DNA from: Terrilactibacillus laevilacticus
GTDB lineage: Bacteria; Bacillota; Bacilli; Bacillales; Sporolactobacillaceae
DNA: 58,352 bases
NCBI RefSeq assembly: GCF_006517395.1
Contig: NZ_VDCY01000017.1
Coordinates: 1 to 58,352 of the forward strand
Direction of reading: 5' to 3'
Position numbers and translations under genes: made by a program. Below the pieces are notes generated by a model. That model did no database searches. It had not been told where the DNA came from and was given only the letters and a program-made list of their open reading frames with translations. Shown in pieces: positions 7,912 through 15,672 of the stretch (its first letter is position 1; each line of letters opens with the position of its first letter).

Positions 7912-9410
7912 GATTTTTCTGCCTCCAATCTTAAGATCATCTCTTGTATCGAAAACCGTTTATTTCCTTTGATAATCCCCTTGCCCTCTTGAACGATTAA
8001 CCTTCGACCTCCGAGGAGAGCAAGCGCATCATCTAAAAGTGTCTTTCCTTCATCTCCATCCATCTTTCCTTTGATAATTGGAGAACGTTGATGTAGCACA
8101 AGCCAAAAGTGATAAAAATAACGTTGCTTATACAAGGTCGAATCACCATACTCTTTTAGATAATCGATAAACTCAGATAATGTACTTCCTCTATTTGATT
8201 CATAAGCAAGTAAAAAGTACTGCATGATGTCTTTATATTTTTTTATCAATTCGTTTCGATAAGGATCATCTGCATCATCCTGCATGTCTAATAAACGATT
8301 TTCCGCACGTTCTTCTTGTTCTTCAGTAATATTTTGCTCAGCCAAAAGCGTTAACGGTGACCACATTTGGTTTTCTTCAACTTTAAAAAATGGATGAAGT
8401 ACACCTGACATTGCTTCGAGCGGCAGGGGCTCAGAAATAATATGGGATACAAGATCTTGATCAAAATTAAACGCCTGAATTCCTGTATAGTAAAGTGACT
8501 CTTGGGCTGTTATGAGTGTTGTGTTCTTAAGAGCAAATGTCTGCTCAAGGAGACGTGAATGATTATAGTGAACCGATTCCAATTCTCTCGTAATAGTCAA
8601 TATTAAGTCATAGGTCTTCTTTTCTTTTTTATGAATATCCTTTGAATAAAGTCGTTCGCGAGTTTCTTTTACAAATTGACGAAGCTCTTTAAATTCCTCA
8701 TCCTCTCTTATAAGCCGCCCATTAATATCCTCCAACAACTGTTTGTACCGCTCAAACGTCTCTTCTGAAACAATACTTCTTTGAATCTCACGTTTGAGCT
8801 TTATGATCCTTTCCTCTAAACTTTCAACATCAATGCGCATTTCATTGATTTGTCTAAGTGCCCCTTTAAATTCACCCTTTTCTAATTGTTTTCTTAACAT
8901 AAGTTGATTGATCGATAATTGGAATTCACTATAAAACTCTTTAGTTGCAAAAATCAATTCTAATCCATCTTCGTCAAGTGTGTAATATTGGGTGTTCGTC
9001 TTCATATCAAAATTATTTGCTTTCAAAATCGAGTATTCAATGGTCTCATCTTGCGACGTTTCCCAATTAAAAAAAGTAAAACTCCGCTTTCTTCCTGTCG
9101 TTGGCCTGAAGGTTTGAATGATCGTCCGTGCAATTCTTTCATAATCCGTCTCTTCTAACTGATAACTTGATTCCGTCAGCTTATGCAAAAATCCTGCGAG
9201 CTCATTCGTACCGATCTTATATTGTCGCATGAGTTTTTGTTCAAAAAAGAAAAGTAAGGTGAGAAGCCCAAATCCCTTCATATCAATAATATTCTTTGCC
9301 TGATCCTGTTCACGTTTTCGATCTAGTTCATACAACGGATCAAAAAGTGCCAACCGTCTCAACCTTTCTCGATAACCATTGGTTATTTCTTGTATATCAA
9401 GCTTGTCCAA
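7908..9410 (-). CDS. jetA: Wadjet JetA, MukF/kleisin-like subunit
   Basis: About 500 residues, the expected size for JetA, the kleisin-type subunit that links the SMC heads and holds JetB. The N-terminal part (about 1-130) looks like helical winged-helix repeats. A coiled-coil stretch follows between about residues 170 and 290 (RQLEKGEFKGALRQI onward), and a second helical domain completes the chain. I prefer a TTG start at 9410 with GGAGGGA seven bases upstream; the in-frame ATG at 9425 has no good ribosome site. Either start overlaps the end of jetD, and the stop overlaps the jetB start by four bases, so the four genes form one transcription unit. Confidence 0.87.
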   Translation of the reverse strand: MDKLDIQEITNGYRERLRRLALFDPLYELDRKREQDQAKNIIDMKGFGLLTLLFFFEQKLMRQYKIGTNELAGFLHKLTESSYQLEETDYERIARTIIQTFRPTTGRKRSFTFFNWETSQDETIEYSILKANNFDMKTNTQYYTLDEDGLELIFATKEFYSEFQLSINQLMLRKQLEKGEFKGALRQINEMRIDVESLEERIIKLKREIQRSIVSEETFERYKQLLEDINGRLIREDEEFKELRQFVKETRERLYSKDIHKKEKKTYDLILTITRELESVHYNHSRLLEQTFALKNTTLITAQESLYYTGIQAFNFDQDLVSHIISEPLPLEAMSGVLHPFFKVEENQMWSPLTLLAEQNITEEQEERAENRLLDMQDDADDPYRNELIKKYKDIMQYFLLAYESNRGSTLSEFIDYLKEYGDSTLYKQRYFYHFWLVLHQRSPIIKGKMDGDEGKTLLDDALALLGGRRLIVQEGKGIIKGNKRFSIQEMILRLEAEKS

Positions 9411-10414
9411 TCCGACTCCCTCCATACCTGTTGTAATTCTCTCGTTTTTAGTGTTTCTTGGGGCCAGTATTTTCCACTTGCAAGCATATTTCGAATGACT
9501 TCTTGCTCCACTAATGGAAATTTGAGGAGGAATGCTTTCATAGAATCACCGTGTTCACGTTGATAGGCTTTTCCAACTGCCGGCTCTTTTTTTAAGCATA
9601 CGAAATAAAAAGGCATAGCAAGGCGCACTGGCTGTTTGTTGTTTAAAGCATGCCATATCCATATTCCTTCTTTATCTAAGTCCCCAAAATAGAAGAAATC
9701 ATGATGGGCTACTACCGGGTATTGTATCGAAAATTGTTCAATACTTTTAATAATGGCTTTCCCACGGCCATAGATTAGGGTTGAAAACTTGGTTTCTCTT
9801 AATATCTGGAGTAACCCTTGATACGTTGTTTTATTTTCAACAATAAGGTGGTATTGTTTTCTTGCATTTATTTTTTTTGGATTGATCGCAAACATAAGGG
9901 GTTCTGAGACAGGAATAATATTTAGGAGATGAAAAAGACCAATTCTTTCAAGGATTTCTTTTCCGCCTTTTTCAATAATCCACTTTTCATCTCCAACCAA
10001 TTCATAACTCCGCTCTGGAGCTGGAACGTATTCTGTTGGAAATGAATTTTGTTTTATAAATTGATCTACTTTGAGAATAAAAGGCAAATGCTTTTTCCAA
10101 ATGGAGGGATCCATTCTATAATACTCATCTATATTAATAGAAGGGTGCAATTTCCCTCGATAAATTTGTAATTCTTTATGAAAATCTCTCATGAGTAGAC
10201 TTTTATTAATTCGATATTGAAAGGCAAGTGACGGAGACCGATCTGTACGTCCTTTCGCTTTGACCATGACGAGAATTTCCCTTTCTTCAAATTGTAAAAT
10301 GGTTTCAGAAAAAGCCTCGTATGTTGGAAAAAATGGGTTTAGCAAGTGTTCAAGTTCTAATAAAGTGATTGTCTTCTTCTTAAATGTAGTAAAGATCTTT
10401 CTTATTTGATCCAA
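9383..10414 (-). CDS. jetD: Wadjet JetD, Toprim-type nuclease
   Basis: The nuclease of the Wadjet system, related to the Toprim domain of topoisomerase VI, which cleaves DNA handed over by JetABC. 343 residues. The N-terminal half is a winged-helix/arm region typical of JetD (DUF3322-like), and the C-terminal half is the Toprim domain (DUF2220-like). Catalytic residues are visible: E193 in LIVENKT, and D245 and D247 in FGDLDKEG. The start is TTG, with GAGGTG nine bases upstream. Here jetD is the first gene of the operon, ahead of jetA, jetB and jetC. A TATAAT-like element at 10444-10449 on the minus strand may be its -10 box. Confidence 0.9.
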   Translation of the reverse strand: MDQIRKIFTTFKKKTITLLELEHLLNPFFPTYEAFSETILQFEEREILVMVKAKGRTDRSPSLAFQYRINKSLLMRDFHKELQIYRGKLHPSINIDEYYRMDPSIWKKHLPFILKVDQFIKQNSFPTEYVPAPERSYELVGDEKWIIEKGGKEILERIGLFHLLNIIPVSEPLMFAINPKKINARKQYHLIVENKTTYQGLLQILRETKFSTLIYGRGKAIIKSIEQFSIQYPVVAHHDFFYFGDLDKEGIWIWHALNNKQPVRLAMPFYFVCLKKEPAVGKAYQREHGDSMKAFLLKFPLVEQEVIRNMLASGKYWPQETLKTRELQQVWRESDWTSLIYKK

Positions 10415-10443
10415 TTAGACATGCACCTCAAATCAATCAGTAA

Positions 10444-10449
10444 ATTATA
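10444..10449 (-). promoter_or_regulatory. Possible -10 box of jet operon
   Basis: TATAAT on the minus strand, 30 bases upstream of the jetD TTG start. No convincing -35 lies 16-18 bases further upstream (TGCAAT only), so the promoter is weak or regulated. Confidence 0.35.
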
Positions 10450-10522
10450 TACCACTATTGTACTAGATTGCAGAGGTGAACGCAGTATGATTGTTCAAGT
10501 AAACTGTATTGTTTTGAAGTTT

Positions 10523-10918
10523 TTAATCTTCATTTGTTTTTTCATCCATACTTGGCGGATTGCCAAGAAGAGGTATGAAACAACCATTTTCATAACCTTC
10601 CATATAGCTGGCCTCTTGATCTACATCATCCTCTGAAAAGATTTTGCGATACTTTTCAAATTCTTTTGCCGTTATAACCGAATTAAATAAAATTCTTTTC
10701 CGATGTCCATCTTTTCTAACAATGACACAAACCCCGTGCCCTTCTTGTTCATTAATCTCCCATACATAACCCTTAATTGGATCAATTTTATAGAACTTCG
10801 AATAAGTATATCCGCATTTATCACAAATAATATACTTTTCATCTGACTTATAATAAAAATCTTCAATTGCAGAACAAGCACAATTAGGGCATTTAGTAAC
10901 AGTATATATAGAAGCTAT
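10523..10918 (-). CDS. Zinc-ribbon protein with apparent ATA start
   Basis: A 131-codon frame with clear coding character and an N-terminal zinc ribbon: CPNC at residues 10-13 and CDKC at 32-35, the usual Cx2C-x18-Cx2C spacing. The remainder (about 45-130) is acidic and hydrophilic, without a family I recognise. No ATG, GTG or TTG lies in the right place. An ideal ribosome site AAAGGAGAG is followed eight bases later by ATA GCT, exactly where ATG GCT would be expected, so an ATG-to-ATA change is likely. The next stop upstream (TAA) overlaps the ribosome site. A MITE begins directly upstream of that site, so the native promoter is probably lost too. Either a poorly expressed gene or a pseudogene by start loss. 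Confidence 0.6.
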   Translation of the reverse strand: MASIYTVTKCPNCACSAIEDFYYKSDEKYIICDKCGYTYSKFYKIDPIKGYVWEINEQEGHGVCVIVRKDGHRKRILFNSVITAKEFEKYRKIFSEDDVDQEASYMEGYENGCFIPLLGNPPSMDEKTNED

Positions 10919-10937
10919 TTTTAAATCTCTCCTTTAA

Positions 10938-11156
10938 GAGGTTGTTCAAAAAGTCACCAAATGATAAGCTGCGAATCTCGGCGCCCGTTTGTTTTTCCGG
11001 TCCTCATGTAGTGGATACAAGAGGATCTCTAGCTAAAATCGCTCACGTCCTGTGGCTGGCGCCTGAAGCTACCACATCATGTGGAATGCTGGTCCTAAGG
11101 AACGGCGCCGCTCTTAGCCTTCTTGCTTCTAATTTGTCACCTTTTTGAACACGCAC
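10938..11156. mobile_element. MITE copy 1 (219 bp)
   Basis: Begins GAGGTTGTTCAAAAAG and ends CTTTTTGAACACGCAC; the ends are imperfect inverted repeats (13 of 16 positions). It is flanked by the 5-bp duplication TTTAA (10933-10937 and 11157-11161). It has no transposase gene. Near-identical copies lie at 20872 and 28421. It sits immediately upstream of the ribosome site of the zinc-ribbon gene, with the duplication touching that site. Confidence 0.85.
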
Positions 11157-11194
11157 TTTAATTTTTTTGGATAAGTGAATGATTGTAAAAATAG

Positions 11195-11350
11195 ATATGC
11201 GTAGTTCTATCGCAAGGAAAAGTTAAAAAAGCGGATAATATAGAAGATGTTGCGAACGAATTAGATGTGTTAATGCCTGAAATGGTGAAGGTTGATGGAG
11301 AACATGTTATGAATATCCTTAACTTTATAATTAAAAAGGACGTTCATTAG
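11195..11350 (+). pseudogene. 3' fragment of an unrecognised gene
   Basis: A 52-codon open stretch running from a stop to a TAG, with coding-like composition (VKKADNIEDVANELDVLMPE, then NILNFIIKKDVH at the end) but no start codon or ribosome site. It lies directly beside the MITE, which may have arrived after truncation of the gene. I do not recognise the family. Confidence 0.35.
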
Positions 11351-11963
11351 TTAACATAAAAAATCAGAGTAAGAGACATATCGACAATTGGTAAGCCAAA
11401 AGCGATAAATTTTTGTTCTTTATAGTCCATATGAAAAATGTCGTATTCGCAAAGGATCGGTTAAATGCATGCTTTTGGTTTTCTCTCCATGCAATGAAGA
11501 ATTCGGGGAAATTCGATACGTCTACGAGTTTTTTATATGAATTGAGCTTTTGGAGAGACTGAGAAAGTTTCAACAAGAACCCATGTACCTGAAATTGCTT
11601 ACGGACTTATTACCAATCAATTATTACACCTCCCTTCGTTGTTTATCACAATTTTCATTTGTTAGTCTAACAAGTTGAAAAAATCAATACATAGATGTAG
11701 AGATATGAATAAGTGGTGGTTTAATACGTGGTGTACATATAAGATGGTAGATTTCGTAGTTAATAGAGAAGATAAGTTATCTTAATTTTAAATCTTTTTT
11801 GAGATTTGTCAAATGAAATGTCTTTTTGAGTCCTATCAAGTTATGTTAGGGTTCATTGAATTTTTCTATGTACGGAAGTTTCATTCTGTTATAGTTGTCA
11901 CAATATTTATGATTCGGTAGAATATACATATATCCTTTACATACCTTTTATTATAAGTGATTA
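11351..11963. other. Spacer without recognisable gene
   Basis: AT-rich, with frequent stops in all frames and only short chance frames. A minus-strand GGGAGGTG near 11628-11635 resembles a ribosome site, but no sustained frame follows. It probably holds remains of decayed genes between the MITE and the toxin-antitoxin remnant. Confidence 0.4.
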
Positions 11964-12017
11964 TTGGGAATCCTTATATTAGGGGGTGAAAGGATAAAAA
12001 AGGAGGATGATAAAGAA

Positions 12018-12161
12018 ATGACTACTCAAACTCCATCTCATGAAACACAACAAGAACTTTCTTTTGAAGAAAAGTTGAGACTATTATCTAAATCAATAGG
12101 AAACTTTAATATTGGAAAAGATTCAGATAAAATCTGCCGCGAAGTTAGAGGAAAAGAATAA
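12018..12161 (+). CDS. Small protein, putative antitoxin of PIN toxin
   Basis: A 47-residue protein with an acidic, glutamine-rich N-terminus and a helix-forming centre (FEEKLRLLSKSIGNF). AAGGAGG lies 11 bases before the ATG; an in-frame TTG at 11964 has no such site. The stop overlaps the start of the next gene (TAATG), which encodes a broken PIN-domain protein. Small gene, tight coupling and PIN partner together suggest a VapB-like antitoxin. No DNA-binding fold is visible by eye, so the function is inferred only from context. Confidence 0.55.
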   Translation: MTTQTPSHETQQELSFEEKLRLLSKSIGNFNIGKDSDKICREVRGKE

Positions 12162-12418
12162 TGAATATTCAATGCCTTGAAGAATATTGCATCGCCAGAA
12201 AAGATTGTTCTGGAGATGCTTTTTTTATTGATACAAATTATCTCATCGCCTTTGTAAATACTACTCATCCCTATCATATCTCCACTGTTATCCATACGAT
12301 TTTTTTACTCTATAAGTAGGCAAAGCTTTACATAAGTGAAACAGTATTATCAGAAGCTGTCATTGAACAAACTATTGGCTCGGATAATTTTGCAAAGATG
12401 TTAGGTTTAGGTATGTAA
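12161..12418 (+). pseudogene. Broken PIN-domain toxin gene
   Basis: Starts with ATG overlapping the stop of the small upstream gene. The first 52 codons contain the typical PIN opening DAFFIDTNYLIAFVN with the first catalytic aspartate. An in-frame TAG at 12317-12319 interrupts it. The same frame continues with ISETVLSEAVIEQ, which fits the PIN segment carrying the conserved acidic residue, and ends at 12416-12418. The total of 86 codons is well short of the usual 130-150, so the C-terminal acidic residues are also missing. The toxin is almost certainly inactive. Family assignment rests on these two motifs. Confidence 0.6.
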
Positions 12419-12494
12419 ATACGATAAACCACTCAATAACAGAGAATAAAGGCGATCATGTTGTGAGATTATCCTCAATCTATATTTCCCCCTC

Positions 12495-13652
12495 CTAAGA
12501 CACCTCCAAATAATTCTTAATCTGAATCGCCAAATAAAGATCACATCTTGTCTTAAATGATGAAAGATTATGATCCAATATCTGCGCTATCCGGCTAATT
12601 TGATAGTTAATCGTATTCCGATGAACAAAGAGTTCTTTTGCTGTTTGATTAATGCTGCAGTTGTTGTTCAGGTAACACTCTAAGGTCTGTAAGTATTTGG
12701 TGTTATTGAGTTCGTCATATTTCTCGAGTTGATATAATTTTTCATTTTTATAATCTCTTAATGCTTCTAAATCGTTGATAGGTAGAAGGAGTTTTAGAAA
12801 ATCTAATTCATTGTACAGACCGATCGGTTTCTTAATGACAGATTTCTTGATTAAGTCTAATACTTTCGTCGCTTGGGTATAACTGTTTTTGATATTAAAG
12901 ATTGCAGATTGGTTCGCACCAATCCCAGCGAATAAATCCTTATATTCATAGGAAAGATCATGAAATAGGCGATTTATAATCGAAGAAATATGATCTTCTG
13001 TGTCATTGATAAAGACAATAATGAGCTTAACATCCAATAAGAATGAGATAAAAGCATGGTTTTCTTTAACGAGACTGTTTTCCATTCTTTTTTTTAAGTT
13101 AAGTAATGTATTTTCATCACTTTCTAGCATTTGAAACGCTGTAATGCAGTACTGATTGTTCTCTTCATAGCCGTATTTGTCTAATATAATAAGGTATTCG
13201 TCAATATTATTTTGATCGAAAATCGCGCCTTTGATCGCTTTTGTTAATTCCGTTTCTTTCTTTTCGGATTGAAGAAGTTCATACGTAAAAATTCGTATCA
13301 CATCGGCTAAATAAATATGCCAGGGAACAGAAAATAACGGAAAGTGATGTTCGTTACAATAAGCAATCATTTCGGGTGTTATATTTTTGATAAAAGGACC
13401 TATATTTACAATCATGCCGCTAGCACTGTTTTTGACGTTCTGTTTAATAAGATTGAAGAGATCTTCCTCTTTCTTTAACCCAACACCTGTTGTAAAAGTC
13501 ATTTCATTTCCATGGAGAAAATCGGACATATCCAAACTTTCAACCGTATGGATCCATCTCACTAGATTATCTAGTCCTTGTTCACCCGCGAGAAGCGTCA
13601 ATTCATGGCTATCCTTCACTTTCATATAAAGTTGTCGAACAGAATTGGCCAT
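12495..13652 (-). CDS. PucR-family transcriptional regulator
   Basis: A 385-residue regulator with the PucR layout. The N-terminal PucR sensory domain spans about 1-125 (GLDNLVRWIHTVESLDMSDFL, a region usually linked to purine or amine catabolism control). A GGDEF-like degenerate middle follows, and a C-terminal helix-turn-helix of the HTH_30 type ends the chain (LNNNCSINQTAKELFVHRNT, about 329-348). Good ribosome site GGGGGAG before the ATG. It lies 24 bases after the TauE gene on the same strand, so the two are cotranscribed. Likely target: the aminotransferase/permease/dehydrogenase genes upstream, possibly through the repeated 18-bp sites at 18518 and 18693 (inference). Confidence 0.85.
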   Translation of the reverse strand: MANSVRQLYMKVKDSHELTLLAGEQGLDNLVRWIHTVESLDMSDFLHGNEMTFTTGVGLKKEEDLFNLIKQNVKNSASGMIVNIGPFIKNITPEMIAYCNEHHFPLFSVPWHIYLADVIRIFTYELLQSEKKETELTKAIKGAIFDQNNIDEYLIILDKYGYEENNQYCITAFQMLESDENTLLNLKKRMENSLVKENHAFISFLLDVKLIIVFINDTEDHISSIINRLFHDLSYEYKDLFAGIGANQSAIFNIKNSYTQATKVLDLIKKSVIKKPIGLYNELDFLKLLLPINDLEALRDYKNEKLYQLEKYDELNNTKYLQTLECYLNNNCSINQTAKELFVHRNTINYQISRIAQILDHNLSSFKTRCDLYLAIQIKNYLEVS

Positions 13653-13676
13653 AACGAACTCCCCCTTTTTTAAGAA

Positions 13677-14384
13677 TTATACCAATAAGAGCAAACCTGA
13701 GAAAAGTAGCAAAATATTAGTCAAAGCCATAAAGAGATTCTGCTTAATTTTATTAAACAGGTAATTACCCGCAAAAATACCAATTGTTATCGGGATAATG
13801 GATAGTAGACATAGAAGTAAAATATGGCCATCAACTTGTCCAGAAAACGCTTGTTGACCAAATAAAAACGTGTTCAACATCGACCAAACAGCTGCCATCG
13901 TCGCTCTGAATTCTGTTTTATCTTTAAATACGATGGCGGCATAAATGACTAGTAAGGCACCTCCAGAGATGATCAATCCATGAATGACTCCAGCCAGGAG
14001 CAGTAACATGAGTAATAGTAATTTGGGAAGGCGTAATCTCTTTTTAATACATAAGTTTTTCAAAGCAATGATAATAATTAATATCGCGTATGAAAGAATT
14101 AAAACATGGATTGGGATTTTGCTATAGATCGAGAGGCCTACAATAATGCCGATGATCATAAATATAATGATTTTGGCCAATTCTCGTTTATTTATATAGT
14201 TGTAATTGCGAATAGCAATCCACATGCAGCTGATCAAAGTAATAAAATTTAATAAAATCTTCGATAATGAGACTCCAACGACTTGTATTGAGAGCGGCAT
14301 GGCTATTAAAGTGCCGGCAAATCCAGTGATCGTTTGAATGGCGTTAGAATAAAACATGATGAAGAATAATAATATGAATTTCAC
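13677..14384 (-). CDS. TauE/SafE-type sulfonate/sulfite exporter
   Basis: A 235-residue membrane protein with about seven to eight hydrophobic segments and the TauE/SafE repeat pattern. The first half has IQTITGFAGTLIAMPLS, the conserved G-F-G/A-G loop, and the second half has GVIHGLIISGGALLVIYAA, its counterpart. Family members export sulfite, sulfoacetate or other organosulfonates. It follows a dehydrogenase gene and precedes pucR. A strong terminator separates it from the dehydrogenase, so it may be transcribed with pucR from its own promoter. The start is GTG, with AAGGA rather far upstream. Within this cluster I infer export of isethionate or sulfite. Confidence 0.82.
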   Translation of the reverse strand: MKFILLFFIMFYSNAIQTITGFAGTLIAMPLSIQVVGVSLSKILLNFITLISCMWIAIRNYNYINKRELAKIIIFMIIGIIVGLSIYSKIPIHVLILSYAILIIIIALKNLCIKKRLRLPKLLLLMLLLLAGVIHGLIISGGALLVIYAAIVFKDKTEFRATMAAVWSMLNTFLFGQQAFSGQVDGHILLLCLLSIIPITIGIFAGNYLFNKIKQNLFMALTNILLLFSGLLLLV

Positions 14385-14426
14385 GAGTCTTCGTTCCTTG
14401 TCTATATCATTTATGTGCTAAAAAAA

Positions 14427-14467
14427 TGTTATTTGGCTATTTCCTAAGTCGGAACAACCAAATAACA
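14427..14467 (-). terminator. Terminator after alcohol dehydrogenase gene
   Basis: 10-bp perfect stem TGTTATTTGG / CCAAATAACA, followed on the minus strand by a run of seven T. It lies between the dehydrogenase stop and the TauE start. Confidence 0.8.
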
Positions 14468-14479
14468 TTGACTGATTTT

Positions 14480-15628
14480 TTATTTCAAAAGTGTTTTTTC
14501 CTTTACGTCAAGTCCAGCGAATGACCGATACATGTCATACAACATCTCATCTGTCACTTCAACTGGATTATTATAGAGATTAGGATGCCGGCTTAATTTA
14601 ACAAGTTCATGAATTTGATCTTCCGTTAAATGAAATTCCGTTAAATCCACGGTTAAGTTTATGTCTTTTTTTAGCTTATAGATCTGGTCAGCCATTTCAT
14701 CCACAGAGCTAAATCCTACATTTCTTGCTAATTCCGTTAAGCGTCCACTCTCTGCTTTTTCGTTAATACGGGCAAAATAATCTAATGTGATTCCGCAAGC
14801 TTCACCATGCGGAATATCGAAAAGGTTCGTTAAAGGGAAAGAACATGCATGAGATGCCGCTGTTTTTGGAAGGGTAAAAGCGAGTCCTGCGATTAAACTT
14901 GCCTCACACATCTTTTCTCTTGCTTCCAAATTTTCAGGATCCTTATAGGCTGTATAGAGATAGTTGAACACAAGCTTTGCTGCGTGAATGGCAAAGGCAT
15001 CGCAGATCGGTTGATGGCCTTTACTCCAATACCCTTCTAGGGCGTGAGATAATGTATCAATACCTACACAGGCGGTGACTCTTGGTGACATGGTCATCGT
15101 TAACTCTGGATCGATGAGTGCAATAGATGGATAGAAATTATCCGAATTAATCGGTCCCTTATACCCTGTTTCATAGTTTGTCAAAACCGATACACACGTC
15201 ACTTCAGAACCAGTTCCAGATGTTGTTGGTACTGCGATCAAAGGCAAGTGTTCTTTTGGCAGCGGCAAGCCTGTTCCGTGGTACGTAGTAATATCATCAT
15301 CGGTTAAGCAAATGGTAGCTGCTGCTTTAGCACAATCCATCGAGCTTCCTCCGCCTAAAGCAATGACAAAATCACAATTAAATTGTTTAATGGTATCGGA
15401 ACATTCCATCACATTTTTTACAGAAGGATTAGGCATAACATCACCATACACATGGTTAATCATCCCATTTGATTGTTCTTTGATCGTTTTTACTAAGGCA
15501 CTGTCTTTAAAATGATGCCCACATACAATGATCCCATTTTCCTTCCCAAGTTCCTTGGCGATCATGCCTAATTCTTTAATTCTTCCATTTCCAAATCTAA
15601 TATTTACAGGTTGACTGTAATTCCACAT
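14480..15628 (-). CDS. Iron-containing alcohol dehydrogenase
   Basis: A 382-residue group III (iron-dependent) alcohol dehydrogenase that reduces an aldehyde with NAD(P)H. The nucleotide site is ALGGGSSMDCAKAAA. Metal ligands are visible in GIDTLSHALEG (Asp and His) and in SHACSFPL ... IPHGEAC (two His). The start is the second of two adjacent ATGs, with GAGGTG six bases upstream. It follows an aminotransferase and a permease on the same strand. In this setting its likely substrate is the aldehyde made by the transaminase: sulfoacetaldehyde to isethionate, as for SarD of taurine-degrading bacteria. Succinic or malonic semialdehyde are alternatives if the amine is GABA or beta-alanine. Confidence 0.85.
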   Translation of the reverse strand: MWNYSQPVNIRFGNGRIKELGMIAKELGKENGIIVCGHHFKDSALVKTIKEQSNGMINHVYGDVMPNPSVKNVMECSDTIKQFNCDFVIALGGGSSMDCAKAAATICLTDDDITTYHGTGLPLPKEHLPLIAVPTTSGTGSEVTCVSVLTNYETGYKGPINSDNFYPSIALIDPELTMTMSPRVTACVGIDTLSHALEGYWSKGHQPICDAFAIHAAKLVFNYLYTAYKDPENLEAREKMCEASLIAGLAFTLPKTAASHACSFPLTNLFDIPHGEACGITLDYFARINEKAESGRLTELARNVGFSSVDEMADQIYKLKKDINLTVDLTEFHLTEDQIHELVKLSRHPNLYNNPVEVTDEMLYDMYRSFAGLDVKEKTLLK

Positions 15629-15672
15629 CATAAACACCTCACACACGTCTATTTTTTGCTTTGTTTTTTAAA

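Noticed and set aside
10406-10636. 76-codon plus-strand frame
   Set aside because: Antisense to the zinc-ribbon gene tail and the jetD promoter; no ribosome site or motif.
11364-11576. 70-codon minus-strand frame
   Set aside because: No ribosome site, no recognisable composition; lies in debris between MITE and toxin remnant.
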